The notes: generated by a model from the letters alone, not told the origin. A stretch of 29,272 nt of DNA from an uncultured Oscillospiraceae bacterium (GCA_947631215.1 CANRKN010000017.1:1-29272), one strand, 5' to 3'; positions 1-8,614 are shown, numbered from the stretch's first letter. Program-made: numbers and translations.

Positions 1-245
1 ACTCGGAGCGCAACTATACGCAATATCGTTGATTCAGATACACTTCTGATCCCTGTCTTAGGTCTCCTTGTCCTTTCTCTTAGACCTCTTTCTCCTTCAC
101 TTTTATACCGACTCAGCCACTTGTATCCTGTCTTACGACTAATCCCGTATATGCGACATATCTCAGACTTGTTTACTCCGGGCTCGATGAGTTTGTTGAT
201 GAATTCTCTTTTCATTTGGTTACTGTTCTTGATGTGCCATGCCAT
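1..245 (-). CDS. IS481-family transposase, N-terminal part (runs off window)
   Basis: Reading the minus strand from the ATG at 245 gives about 81 residues with no stop up to the window edge. The start MAWHIKNSNQMKREF, the helix-turn-helix stretch SEICRIYGISRKTGYKW, the following LSRYKSEGERGL and the basic RERTRRPKTG are typical of the N-terminal DNA-binding part of IS481/IS3-like DDE transposases. The catalytic DDE domain would lie beyond base 1, so integrity cannot be judged. The gene is outside the metE-tail repeats and therefore outside the island. Family assignment is by motif recognition only. Confidence 0.75.
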   Translation of the reverse strand, partial: MAWHIKNSNQMKREFINKLIEPGVNKSEICRIYGISRKTGYKWLSRYKSEGERGLRERTRRPKTGIRSVSESTILRIVALR

Positions 246-276
246 GAGTAAATCATGCCATTTTTGCTATCAAATG

Positions 277-321
277 TGTAACCTATGTTTTGAAACTTTT
301 CTGTTACCTATGTCGTGAGAC
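277..321. repeat. Two direct subterminal motifs of the IS481-like end
   Basis: TGTAACCTATGTTTTGAAAC (277-296) and TGTTACCTATGTCGTGAGAC (302-321) match at most positions and are 25 bases apart start to start. They lie between the transposase start and the presumed element end. A role as transposase binding sites is an inference from position. Confidence 0.5.
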
Positions 322-325
322 TGGA

Positions 326-742
326 CCCTCCCTCTACCCCTCCTTCCGCAACTGCGCTTATTCTATCGCAGTCCCGCGTATTTTAACACCTCAAATTAAC
401 CGTTTACGATTTGGGAAGTGAGCGCGCTACGCGCGAGATTGCCGAGCCGGTGCGCAGAGAAACTTTCAAAACATTGCGAGCTGTCCATGGGAATGCATGA
501 GGGATGGGTTAAATGAACCCAGAGAAGATTCTATTGGGACACGTGTGCGCGCCAGGGGAAAGCTACACGGCAACCGCATTGAAAAATGCAGTTGCCATTT
601 ACGATTTTAAGCCCCCGAGGGCTCGGAGTGGGATTGGACAAAAGCGCAGCTTTTGCCCCTTGGGGCGAGGAGGCAGTGCGGTGTCGACGAATCAATTCAC
701 GGATTACGTTCTATTGATATGGATCATTGAGCAGATTTTAAA
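326..742. other. Non-coding stretch left of the metE-tail copy
   Basis: I see no convincing gene here. Open frames are short and show no recognisable motif. Notable structures are a hairpin at 569-596, a perfect 7-bp stem (CAAAAGC / GCTTTTG, loop GCA) at 639-655, and GCGCG-CTA-CGCGC near 424. If the island arrived by integration into the metE 3' end, this stretch is the ancestral downstream flank of metE. That reading is an inference. Confidence 0.5.
569..596. other. Imperfect hairpin with GAAA loop
   Basis: GGCAAC and GTTGCC form a 6-bp outer stem. After one C/A mismatch, GCATT and AATGC form a 5-bp inner stem closing a GAAA tetraloop. The following ATTTACGATTTT is only weakly T-rich, so a terminator role is possible but not established. 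Confidence 0.35.
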
Positions 743-932
743 TACATCAGCGCAACGTGTCGCGCACGCATGAGGCGGCTTGCACCATGTTCTTGAGCGA
801 GGCAATCGTCTCCGGTTCACCGCGGGTTTTCAAGCCGCAGTCCGGATTTACCCACAGACAGTTCGCCGGAATATCCCGCAACATCAGCTTGAGCGAAGCG
901 GCAATCTCGGTGACGCTCGGAACGCGCGGCGA
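743..932. repeat. Left copy of the 190-bp metE-tail direct repeat
   Basis: This block aligns without gaps to 10661-10850 (constant offset 9918) with 9 mismatches by eye, about 95% identity. Both borders are abrupt: alignment stops at 742/743 and at 932/933. It starts four bases beyond the metE stop codon and includes the last 61 metE codons. Together with the right copy it brackets the AT-rich island, as an attL/attR pair would. Confidence 0.9.
747..932 (-). pseudogene. Detached 3' fragment of metE (last 61 codons)
   Basis: On the minus strand this encodes the MetE C-terminus, including the [10 protein letters not shown] segment that carries a zinc-ligand cysteine, and ends in TGA at 747-749. 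Relative to the intact gene there are eight coding differences. Seven are synonymous (for example TGT/TGC, CTG/TTG, AAA/AAG) and one changes Ala to Ser (GCG/TCG). No upstream metE sequence is attached, so the fragment cannot be expressed as MetE. The pattern fits a displaced original gene end, or a tail from another functional allele, rather than random decay of a pseudogene. Confidence 0.85.
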
Positions 933-1430
933 ATTGCTGCATGCCCGGAAGTAAGCGAGGCAAATTAACAGCGCATTAAAGCAACAGCGGGGGAGTGTAA
1001 CTTTGTAAAAATCTCGGTGAAGCTCAAAGTAACACTCGATAAGTTTTACGAGCGATTAACAAGGCGAGAGAACATATACGATTAGAAGAAATATGTTTAA
1101 AGTCAATCGATGAGATCACCCCCTGGCGGCGCCATTTGCAAATGCTTCCCGAGGACATCAAAAACTATGACGATCAAACACAGCAGAACAGTTCGGTACA
1201 CTATTTCGTCCAATCACGGCGCGCTCATCAAGCTGCACGTTCATCCGGATTTGGTTTTAAACTACCTATATTGCGGATGTTCTTTGCCTGCGTACGAAGC
1301 AATTACTACGGTATTCATAACATTGACTATCTATTCCAAGAACTCGCTAATTTTTCTTTCATCTCCAGCGAAATTGATCAAGGCTCTAAAATTTTTCTTT
1401 TGCGATAGTATCTAACCAAAGATAATGGAA
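933..1430. other. Island left margin without a confident gene
   Basis: This stretch separates the metE fragment from the end of the Hsp70 operon. One plus-strand frame stays open from about 1048 to 1408 (the first ATG in it at 1136) and translates to a protein-like but unrecognised sequence including EITPWRRHLQMLPEDIKNYD. It has no convincing promoter and may be a remnant of a lost element gene. No RNA gene, integrase motif or clear terminator is seen. Confidence 0.4.
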
Positions 1431-2804
1431 TCAACCTGCTAAAGACCCGAATAAGTTTCTTTGTATTATTCCAATGTTTTTCTCTATGTTATCTTTTTGC
1501 TCTTTATTTTTTGCAAAATCTAGGGACTCATTAAGAATAGCCAATGCAGCTAAATATTCCCTTTTTTCATTAGAAATGCAGATTGCTAATTCTCTCAATA
1601 TGTTTACTAATAATTCATTGAACTTATCAGCATTATCTGTATTTAACAATTCTTTTTTCGCCGTACTTATACACTCCTCGACCTCTTTGAGTACCTCCTC
1701 AGGAGAGTTTTTCAGCAAGGATACATGTAGGCATTTGTTCAGAACTTTCTCTAGATGTTCGTCTATTTCAACTATTTGTTTAGAAAGGAATTCTTGGTCG
1801 TCATCGATGATGGCTTTGACAGCGGGTACTTCAGCAAAGACACCAGCAAGGATTTCGCATATTTTAATGGAAACATCAGGTCTACTATACTCATTAAATG
1901 CAGCTAACGCTACCTTTCTGACTTCCTTAGCCAGTCCTACACTATCACGATCCTCTTTGCCTTGGCTTTTGTGTGTGAGCTGAATAGGTTGAACTAGGGT
2001 ATCCCACGATGTCATATTCTTGCGCAAAACGTCGATTGCTGAATCAAGCAGCTCTTTGTTTTGTTCTGAATCTTTTTTTAATAATAACAAAATGTCGTTT
2101 AAAATTTTCTTAACAGCGGAAACTTTTAAACTCAATTTCTCAGTAACATTTATCTTGTATGTAGCAACTAGTTCTTCTAAAAAAACATAATTCTGCTTTG
2201 TCCCTGATGCCGTAACTCTCTCTATGGCTTGGGTTAAGCCGCGAACAAATTGAGTGGTAGGTAAAGACTTATGTAACTCCTGAAAAGTCGCGATGTATGC
2301 ACGTAACTTGCCTTGCAACGCCGCATCAATATCGCTAGCCTCATGGATTAATGGGAATTTAGCTTTTCCTCGACTGCTGTTTATTTGGTTTAAAATAAGC
2401 GTTGTATCGATTCTTTCATAAGCTTGAGCAAACAGTGTCAAAAGTTCGTTTAAAGCGACCATATTGGTCTTCTTGTTAAGAAGGCTAGCATGTATGTTTT
2501 CTGTTACCAAATTGCAAAAAGCCAATGGAGCATTCGTTAGTAAATGATTAGCATTTAAAATATTCAATTCGCCGAGTCGTGCGGTTTCGATTAAAGAGTG
2601 AATATCAATTCCATCTGCTACCCCAATCATCCACGAAAGTTCATGAATAAGCCGTTTATTGCTTAATGTAAGATTTCTATAGGATTCACGAATGATTTCC
2701 TCTTCTCCTTTTAATCTTAATCTTTCGACTATATCTAATAAGGACTGCCGATTCGCATTCGGAGTTGTACCCAAGAGATAAAAAGCTGTTTCTGAAATTA
2801 GCAT
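1431..2804 (-). CDS. Helical protein with J-domain-like N-terminus, last gene of the Hsp70 operon
   Basis: This is a soluble, almost entirely helical protein of 457 aa with no signal peptide or membrane segment. Residues about 5-62 look like a degenerate J-domain or related helical module: FYLLGTTPNANRQSLLD at the start and LSNKRLIHELSWMIGV at the end resemble the first and last helices of J-like modules in bacterial Hsp70 operons. No HPD tripeptide is present, so canonical stimulation of an Hsp70 ATPase is doubtful. Residues 120-457 are heptad-rich and could scaffold or bind clients. The start ATG lies 8 bases after the upstream stop (TAA, 2813-2815) with an AT-only leader and no Shine-Dalgarno, implying coupled translation. 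The function is unknown and the J-like call is an inference. Confidence 0.8.
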   Translation of the reverse strand: MLISETAFYLLGTTPNANRQSLLDIVERLRLKGEEEIIRESYRNLTLSNKRLIHELSWMIGVADGIDIHSLIETARLGELNILNANHLLTNAPLAFCNLVTENIHASLLNKKTNMVALNELLTLFAQAYERIDTTLILNQINSSRGKAKFPLIHEASDIDAALQGKLRAYIATFQELHKSLPTTQFVRGLTQAIERVTASGTKQNYVFLEELVATYKINVTEKLSLKVSAVKKILNDILLLLKKDSEQNKELLDSAIDVLRKNMTSWDTLVQPIQLTHKSQGKEDRDSVGLAKEVRKVALAAFNEYSRPDVSIKICEILAGVFAEVPAVKAIIDDDQEFLSKQIVEIDEHLEKVLNKCLHVSLLKNSPEEVLKEVEECISTAKKELLNTDNADKFNELLVNILRELAICISNEKREYLAALAILNESLDFAKNKEQKDNIEKNIGIIQRNLFGSLAG

Positions 2805-2812
2805 GGATTTTA

Positions 2813-4264
2813 TTATTTATTTATTATTGTGTATTTATTCTGGAGGCATTCGAAATTTTTACGAAATTGACCAAAGCATGAGTAACAGAGTCCATAACGA
2901 TGAATGCCTGCATCACCTTCCCTATATTCGCAACCACAATGCTTACAAAAGCGATTTATTTTAAACGAAATTTCGTAATCTTGTTTAGCTTGGTCTTCCC
3001 AGTATTTTCTCAGGATAGCGTGACAATCAGGACAGGCCAAATCATTAAGTTCACTTATCTCATAAAAAACGGAGCATCGATTACAGCACACATACACCTT
3101 CCCATCATTTCTATCTTTGAGCCCAGTTAACCATTGAGCGTGGTTTTCAAATAGAGAGACGGAATACTCATACACCTCGTTAAATCCTTTAGTTCGGAAA
3201 AAATTTAACATCCATTTCAAAATACCAGAAGCCAATGAGTTACACAAGGTCAAAGAATGTTTATTAATTGCAGAAACGGTTATTTTGTTAGAAAGCCGTT
3301 TCCCCACCGTTTCATCTTCATTTAATAATGATGAAAGAAGCGCTATAAAGTGGTTCTCTCTTTTTAATTTTGAATACATTGAGAATTTATCCCAATATAA
3401 TTTAGAAAGCTCGTGCAAATTTAAATTGCTGGCACCTAGCTGTTGTATAATTGCTATACAGGCAATACTTATGCTTCTAAGCTTTATATAGTCAGCATGT
3501 ATACGATTGGTGATAAATTTATTTTGTACTTCTGAATACGCGTCCCTTATAATTACATCGCTTACACAAAATATCCAAACTATTGCTTCTAATTTGTATT
3601 TTTCAGCGTTAAAATACTTTTGAGTATTAATTCCCCTTAAGTATTTATTCACAACTTTTACTAAGCCATCTATCGAATGGTTCTTTTTGACTTTTTTAGA
3701 AGCGTATGTTGAATTTCGAGGAAGAGAATAACTATTCGGTCTTTCACTTGTACTGTTTTTTTCTTGTATTTCTTTACTATTTTTCTGGAAAAAACCATGA
3801 AGAAATGTGAAATAGAAAATAACTACTCCCAGAGCCATAAGAGCTAAACCTCCTAATCTATATCCCATAGGGGAAGAATCTTCTGTTAGACAATTGAACA
3901 GATATGCTTCTGACGGATTAGAAGGATTGACATAGCAATCAATTCTCGACGCAAATTGTAATTTTTCTCTAAATAGTTTTACTGCATCACCTCTGTCATA
4001 TAAACCCACATTGTTTGAAGTGTAAGTAACCCCTTTATAATTATATGAATAACTAGCTGTTATAGTCCCATAATTTTTCTTATAACGAATATTTCCTGAT
4101 TTGATTTCCGCATTTACTTTTGGCCAATGGGTCATTTGACTTCTTAGTCTGTTTTCCTGTTCTATTGAACTTCCCTCACCAAATAAGCCCAATCCTCCAA
4201 CAAAAATAATAAAACACCAAAACAGCGCTCCCAATGCTTCACGTATAGTCATAGACATACTCAA
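2813..4264 (-). CDS. DUF3592-like membrane protein with two C-terminal zinc ribbons
   Basis: Predicted membrane protein of 483 aa. Hydrophobic helices at about residues 10-28 and 137-158 flank a 100-residue domain whose end, IDCYVNPSNPSEAYL, matches the DUF3592 pattern. That domain would face the periplasm. The cytoplasmic part (160-483) has a helical middle and two Cys clusters: C394-x2-C397 with C411-x2-C414, and C440-x2-C443 with C460-x2-C463, which look like paired zinc ribbons. The start is ambiguous: TTG at 4264 has AGAAG five bases upstream, while in-frame ATGs occur at 4258 and 4252. The gene lies 35 bases after the AAA+ gene and is probably co-transcribed. The likely role is to anchor the Hsp70/AAA+ pair at the inner membrane, which is an inference. 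Confidence 0.8.
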   Translation of the reverse strand: MSMSMTIREALGALFWCFIIFVGGLGLFGEGSSIEQENRLRSQMTHWPKVNAEIKSGNIRYKKNYGTITASYSYNYKGVTYTSNNVGLYDRGDAVKLFREKLQFASRIDCYVNPSNPSEAYLFNCLTEDSSPMGYRLGGLALMALGVVIFYFTFLHGFFQKNSKEIQEKNSTSERPNSYSLPRNSTYASKKVKKNHSIDGLVKVVNKYLRGINTQKYFNAEKYKLEAIVWIFCVSDVIIRDAYSEVQNKFITNRIHADYIKLRSISIACIAIIQQLGASNLNLHELSKLYWDKFSMYSKLKRENHFIALLSSLLNEDETVGKRLSNKITVSAINKHSLTLCNSLASGILKWMLNFFRTKGFNEVYEYSVSLFENHAQWLTGLKDRNDGKVYVCCNRCSVFYEISELNDLACPDCHAILRKYWEDQAKQDYEISFKINRFCKHCGCEYREGDAGIHRYGLCYSCFGQFRKNFECLQNKYTIINK

Positions 4265-4299
4265 ATTATCTTCTTTTGCTTCTCACTGCTAACATATTC

Positions 4300-5706
4300 T
4301 TACAGAAGAAATCCTATAGCTCTTCTGCTCTCCTTACGAGTAGTTTGCAGTTGTTGGACTGCTACGGATATCACCTCTTGTGTTATTGTCTTCAAGTGGT
4401 TTTTTGCCGCTAGGCGCGCTGCCTCTCGGACTATGAACGCAACATCTGACATAGGAGCTCCTTCGAGCTTCTTAGCTAGCCCTTTGGTGTCTATATCCTC
4501 ATCATGTGGTAAATTCTTGAGGAGTGACTCAATAACCTGCTCTATTTCGATTGTAGAAGGCATTCCTACTTCAATGATATTGTCAAATCGACCTCGTCTT
4601 CGAATTGCCGGGTCTATAGACTCTATCATATTTGTCATGCCTATAATCAGGACTCTGTTTTTCGCCGCCTCAGGGATTCTGCGTAGAAATTCCGCAATCT
4701 CTTCCTTATGATGCCCATCAGTTTCCGATGATTGAGTGCGAGTACTGAGAAAGGATTCCATCTCATCTATTACCAAAACAGAGGGTGCATTCCTCATCGC
4801 CTCTTTAAAAAGGGTTGATATTCTTTTACTTGTTTCGTGTATATACGCGCTACCTATAGTTCCTGATTCCACGTAAAATACAGGCCAATCTAAGTAATCC
4901 ACCAGTTGTTCAACTGCATAGGTTTTTCCACATCCCGGAGGACCTTGAAGAATAAAGGCTCCCGGAAATGATATCTTCATCGCAGCGTACGCCTCAGGAT
5001 TCTCGATAATGTCTATTACATTATCAATAAGAAAACTTTCTAATTCTTGCCGACCAGGTAAAGAGAAGAGATGACGTCTTTTTAGAGGAATGGTTATATT
5101 GTTAACCTGATTCTTATCCTCGATTTTTTTTATCTCTTGCTCTTTTGATGTTTTTCTTAATCCTGCCGCCGCAACAATTTTAGAGAGAGACTCTTTATCT
5201 AGACGAGGCTGCACTTGCAACATTCGTTTTGCTGAAGTGGCGGATACAACCAATCCACCCGTTAACCAAGTACCCAAGATGACTTCATCTGATATATGTT
5301 CTATCTCATTAGGCATTGGTAAAATGCGCGAAATTCGTTCTACGAAAATACCATTCTTAAGTGAAGAAATAGGAATGATTTTTCTAGTTTCGTTTAACGC
5401 TATAGCGCATGATAAGCCTTCTTCTGGAGTTACAAAACCGCGAATCTCACTAATGCTTGTCAGCTCATATTCCCCATCAGAAATGAAGAAAAAATAAAGA
5501 GTTTCATTAAACAGAAAGTGTTTAAAATGTGATTTATCAATAAGACCAAGGTTCCTCCAGAATTCATGCAGTGCTGCAGTTACGATAAGTACTCTCGCCT
5601 CATTTCGGGATAAATAGATTTGCCAAGCCTCCCCCTTTCCGAGAAGCTTTCTCAAAGTAACGTCCTCTGAAAGAACGTAGTTCTTAGGAAAAATCGTATT
5701 TCTCAC
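4300..5706 (-). CDS. AAA+ ATPase with extra N-terminal domain, Hsp70-operon partner
   Basis: Protein of 468 aa with one classical AAA+ module in the C-terminal half: Walker A GPPGCGKT (255-262), Walker B VLVIDEME (310-317), sensor-1 in IIGMTN (N359), the arginine-finger region IRRRGRFD (368-375) and a helical lid to the end. This is the FtsH/Cdc48-like subgroup that remodels or unfolds proteins. No protease domain is attached. Residues 1-190 form a separate domain; LRKLLGKGEAWQIYLS (18-33) recalls a degenerate protein-kinase N-lobe, but catalytic residues are not evident. The GTG start lies two bases after the Hsp70 TAG stop, so translation is probably coupled. An unfoldase acting with the Hsp70 is a reasonable inference. 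Confidence 0.9.
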   Translation of the reverse strand: MRNTIFPKNYVLSEDVTLRKLLGKGEAWQIYLSRNEARVLIVTAALHEFWRNLGLIDKSHFKHFLFNETLYFFFISDGEYELTSISEIRGFVTPEEGLSCAIALNETRKIIPISSLKNGIFVERISRILPMPNEIEHISDEVILGTWLTGGLVVSATSAKRMLQVQPRLDKESLSKIVAAAGLRKTSKEQEIKKIEDKNQVNNITIPLKRRHLFSLPGRQELESFLIDNVIDIIENPEAYAAMKISFPGAFILQGPPGCGKTYAVEQLVDYLDWPVFYVESGTIGSAYIHETSKRISTLFKEAMRNAPSVLVIDEMESFLSTRTQSSETDGHHKEEIAEFLRRIPEAAKNRVLIIGMTNMIESIDPAIRRRGRFDNIIEVGMPSTIEIEQVIESLLKNLPHDEDIDTKGLAKKLEGAPMSDVAFIVREAARLAAKNHLKTITQEVISVAVQQLQTTRKESRRAIGFLL

Positions 5707-5708
5707 AA

Positions 5709-8201
5709 CTAAGATTTAAGGATGTTCACGTCTTCCGTTATTTCCTCATCTGCCCCAGTATATATCTTAATTTCCATAAGTTGAATAACTATATTTTTAA
5801 GTTGCTCTATTTCATCCTTCTGGAGGCACAACTGACCTCTTTCTATCAACTGACAGTATTTTGCTCGATCCGAATATTTGTGCGGATTATTCATTGCATC
5901 CTTAAAAAGATGCAATATAAACCAATCTTGTCTCCAAAGAATTGCAAAATTATTTCCTTTCATCTCTGACAAAGTATCTTCAAAGGCAGGAGAATTTCTA
6001 TCAATATACCTCTGAGCTGTATTCTTCAGAGCATTAAAACTCTCTACTTCTGAAGGTCGAGCAGATGACTTGAGATTTTGCTCAAAGAAACCCGAACAAG
6101 AATCTAACTCCATCTGACGTATTTCATGTAGGTGCGAACGCCGTACCTGTGATAGAAGTTTTTTTGTCTCCAAGATACGCTCTTGTGCCTCTTGTGTTTT
6201 TTCGACGTCAGATGCAGCAATGAGGTTTTCAATGTAGGCTAGTTTTCTTTTTAGTACTTCGATGCGCTCATCGTCTATGCCTTTCTCCTCTATTGAATTA
6301 ATGCGTAGATTCAAGCTTTCTTTCTCTTGTTTGATAAGTTCACTGGCGACCTCGAAATCCCTCTGTCCCTCTTGCCTTGAATAAAAATTGCGATGAGAAG
6401 GAAATGAGGCTCCTATACTGGGTACTGATACCTCCAAATTAATTGCTCCTGAGTCTAAAACTTCGTAATCACATATTAACTCTGCCCCAGCAGGAATGAT
6501 TCCTTCATCAAAATCAGAGCCCTTAACTTTCAATGAACCTATGGGGCGGTTGTCCGTTATAGGATCTTGTATCTCTCCCTCCCAAAGATTAAAGTTTAAA
6601 GAATTAGAACTACCTGCCTTTAATGTCTCAGCGGAGCGAAATTTTAACTGTCCTTTTTTCGGCAGCGCATCTCCTGATTTGACCAGCCACTCAAGAGTTT
6701 GAACATTACTATTAGCTTCCCGAACGGCTACTCCAATAGAATGACTAGCAGGTATGATATCAACAGTTGCAGTGGTTCTTGTTATCACAATAACATTTTC
6801 TTTCATGGGGATTGTCTTCCCTAAATTGTCGAATACGTAGAATTTAAACGTATTTTCTCCATTTTTTGATAAAGATAACAAAACTTCGGTGCCATGAAAA
6901 AGCTTCATACGTCCTGAAGTCCAGCCTGTATCTATACTGTCTATTTGAAACTCCAAATCGGAAGACGTCTTGTCAGAAAGCTGTACCATTAATTTAGCTT
7001 TAACATCGGAAGTACGAGAAACATATACGAATGAAACGTTGGGGAGACTTGTTTGTTTTTTCGCACGTGAGCTCTTACGTGAGTTATCTTCCTTTTCCCA
7101 ATCAATAGATTCGGCAAATAGAGATGCACCTTCTGCTACAGCCGTCATAGGATTAACTTCTGTACTCGGGGCTATTCCCAACAGGAAAGAAACCTTATCT
7201 CGTAAGGGTCTGTAATTTGTAGGACCTCCAATAAAGACTATCTTAGCGATATCGTCAGGTGTCAATCCCGCCTTTTCGATAGTTTCCTGCACAGCGACAA
7301 CTGATTCCGATATTTTCTCTTCCATTAATCTGTCCAACGTCTCTCTGTTCAGGGGAATATCCAAATAGACTTCTTCGCCGGCTTCATCTCGAGTGGAAAC
7401 CTCTATTTCTGAGAGACTTATGGTGCTTTCTTCACGCGAGGAAAGTTCTATTTTTGCTTTTTCTACAGCCCAGTTAGAGAAGCGAATCAAACGTTTGTAG
7501 CGCGAATCTACCATGAAATTTTCAGGCAAATCAAATTGTTCTGCAAGCCAAGGCTTTACGACATTATCGAAAATGGCACGGTCGATGTCTCGCCCTCCGC
7601 ACATTTGGATACCTCCGTTCGCTAGTAAATTAACTTGTCCTCCCAAGCTTTCGGCGATGGCAACATCCAGAGTACCCCCGCCTAAATCATAAATCAAAAA
7701 TATCCCTTCTGTTTTTCGACAGCGCATTACACTCATTACAGCAGCAACTGGTTCTTGAATTAGAGCCACTTTGCCAATCCCTGCCATATGTGCGGCTTGT
7801 ACCGTCGCATTTTTCTGCATTTGGTTAAAGGCTGCAGGAATAGTAATAACAGTACCTATAGATTCATCCATGCGAGCCTCCTCCGGAAGATAGCCAAAAA
7901 GAACTCTCAATACTTCAGCCGAACATTCCTCTGGAGTTTTTGTTTCTCCTGAAGCTTTGAACGTAAACTTAGTATCACTACCCATAAAGCGTTTGAACAA
8001 TAACGCCGCGTTATCTGGGCTCCCGGGAGCCGCATCATATGCTCGTTTGCCTATATACTTGTTTCCTCTTCTGTCTATCAGAATTGCTGATGGAGTAACG
8101 TCATTCTGTTCCGGGCTTTTTAGTACTCGCACATTTTCTCCATCATACAAGCAAATTGCACTATTGGTTGTTCCCAAGTCTATACCCACGTAATTTTTCA
8201 T
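5709..8201 (-). CDS. Divergent Hsp70 (DnaK-like) chaperone, 830 aa
   Basis: The nucleotide-binding domain is complete: phosphate-1 GIDLGTTNS (6-14), a lysine in LLFKRF (68-73) at the catalytic position, EPVAA (150-154), phosphate-2 YDLGGGTLDVA (171-181) and the adenosine motif VFIGGPTNYRP (322-332). By eye, the Thr just before the HLGG motif of DnaK (T199) is Gln here. After residue 370 the hydrophobic DnaK linker is missing and a charged stretch (EKEDNSRKSSRAKK) takes its place. The beta-rich middle is poorly conserved, and a long charged helical tail (about 600-830) makes the protein nearly 200 residues longer than DnaK. It is therefore a specialised Hsp70, not the housekeeping one. It lies 8 bases downstream of a GrpE-like gene and 2 bases upstream of an AAA+ ATPase. 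Confidence 0.93.
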   Translation of the reverse strand: MKNYVGIDLGTTNSAICLYDGENVRVLKSPEQNDVTPSAILIDRRGNKYIGKRAYDAAPGSPDNAALLFKRFMGSDTKFTFKASGETKTPEECSAEVLRVLFGYLPEEARMDESIGTVITIPAAFNQMQKNATVQAAHMAGIGKVALIQEPVAAVMSVMRCRKTEGIFLIYDLGGGTLDVAIAESLGGQVNLLANGGIQMCGGRDIDRAIFDNVVKPWLAEQFDLPENFMVDSRYKRLIRFSNWAVEKAKIELSSREESTISLSEIEVSTRDEAGEEVYLDIPLNRETLDRLMEEKISESVVAVQETIEKAGLTPDDIAKIVFIGGPTNYRPLRDKVSFLLGIAPSTEVNPMTAVAEGASLFAESIDWEKEDNSRKSSRAKKQTSLPNVSFVYVSRTSDVKAKLMVQLSDKTSSDLEFQIDSIDTGWTSGRMKLFHGTEVLLSLSKNGENTFKFYVFDNLGKTIPMKENVIVITRTTATVDIIPASHSIGVAVREANSNVQTLEWLVKSGDALPKKGQLKFRSAETLKAGSSNSLNFNLWEGEIQDPITDNRPIGSLKVKGSDFDEGIIPAGAELICDYEVLDSGAINLEVSVPSIGASFPSHRNFYSRQEGQRDFEVASELIKQEKESLNLRINSIEEKGIDDERIEVLKRKLAYIENLIAASDVEKTQEAQERILETKKLLSQVRRSHLHEIRQMELDSCSGFFEQNLKSSARPSEVESFNALKNTAQRYIDRNSPAFEDTLSEMKGNNFAILWRQDWFILHLFKDAMNNPHKYSDRAKYCQLIERGQLCLQKDEIEQLKNIVIQLMEIKIYTGADEEITEDVNILKS

Positions 8202-8209
8202 GATATAGA

Positions 8210-8608
8210 TTATTTCTTTTGAAGTAATACGGAGCCTGTGTGTACAACGTTTCCTTTTTTATCAACTATCACAGGTTCAATCATTTGATTTATGTAAAGA
8301 ACATCATTTTCTGAAAAGTCATCAAGATTTATTGGAGTAACCGGGATGCCGGAATCATAGGAAAATCCTTCGTAATCTACTATTCTCATCCCGGCTTCTT
8401 CTAAAGACGTATATGTACTTTTTACAAACCATCGCAATTTGCTCGAATACCTCTGTTGCTCCTTAACATCTAAGTCATGCAACAACTTGTGCAAAAGTCT
8501 CTCTATCCTCCATGTTCCTACAGCAATGTTGGTTATACTTTTGCGAAGAGTTTCATTTTCTTGTGAAAATTGTAGACTTTCAGACTGTTCCTGTCCACTA
8601 GTTGACAT
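8210..8608 (-). CDS. GrpE-like nucleotide exchange factor, first gene of the Hsp70 operon
   Basis: Small protein of 132 aa: a helical N-terminus (residues 10-75) followed by a compact C-terminal domain ending MIEPVIVDKKGNVVHTGSV, which resembles the C-terminal beta domain of GrpE. It is shorter than typical GrpE because the long dimerising helix is truncated. Its place directly ahead of an Hsp70 gene supports an exchange-factor role for that partner. I chose the ATG at 8608 over an upstream frame extension to 8701, because the extension would have to read through a near-consensus promoter (8615-8643). Only 6 bases separate the -10 box from this ATG, so the message should be leaderless. Homology to GrpE is by pattern, not by a database search. 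Confidence 0.8.
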   Translation of the reverse strand: MSTSGQEQSESLQFSQENETLRKSITNIAVGTWRIERLLHKLLHDLDVKEQQRYSSKLRWFVKSTYTSLEEAGMRIVDYEGFSYDSGIPVTPINLDDFSENDVLYINQMIEPVIVDKKGNVVHTGSVLLQKK

Positions 8609-8614
8609 GCTCTG

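Larger units (their letters stand above)
1..325 (-). mobile_element. IS481-like insertion sequence, 5' end only
   Basis: The transposase start lies about 80 bases inside the apparent element end. Between the gene and the end are two spaced copies of a related 20-base motif (277-296 and 302-321, both containing ACCTATGT), like the subterminal repeats of such elements. The outer boundary near 325 is estimated, because the opposite end is outside the window and no terminal inverted repeat or target duplication can be checked. Confidence 0.5.

Noticed and set aside
639..655. Hairpin as a Rho-independent terminator
   Set aside because: The 7-bp stem is perfect but has a 3-base loop and is followed by CCCC rather than a T-run, and no gene ends nearby.
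743..932. The left metE fragment as an inactivated second metE gene
   Set aside because: Only the last 61 codons are present with a sharp border, the differences are mostly synonymous, and its partner sits exactly at the other island edge. An integration footprint explains this better than decay of a duplicate gene.
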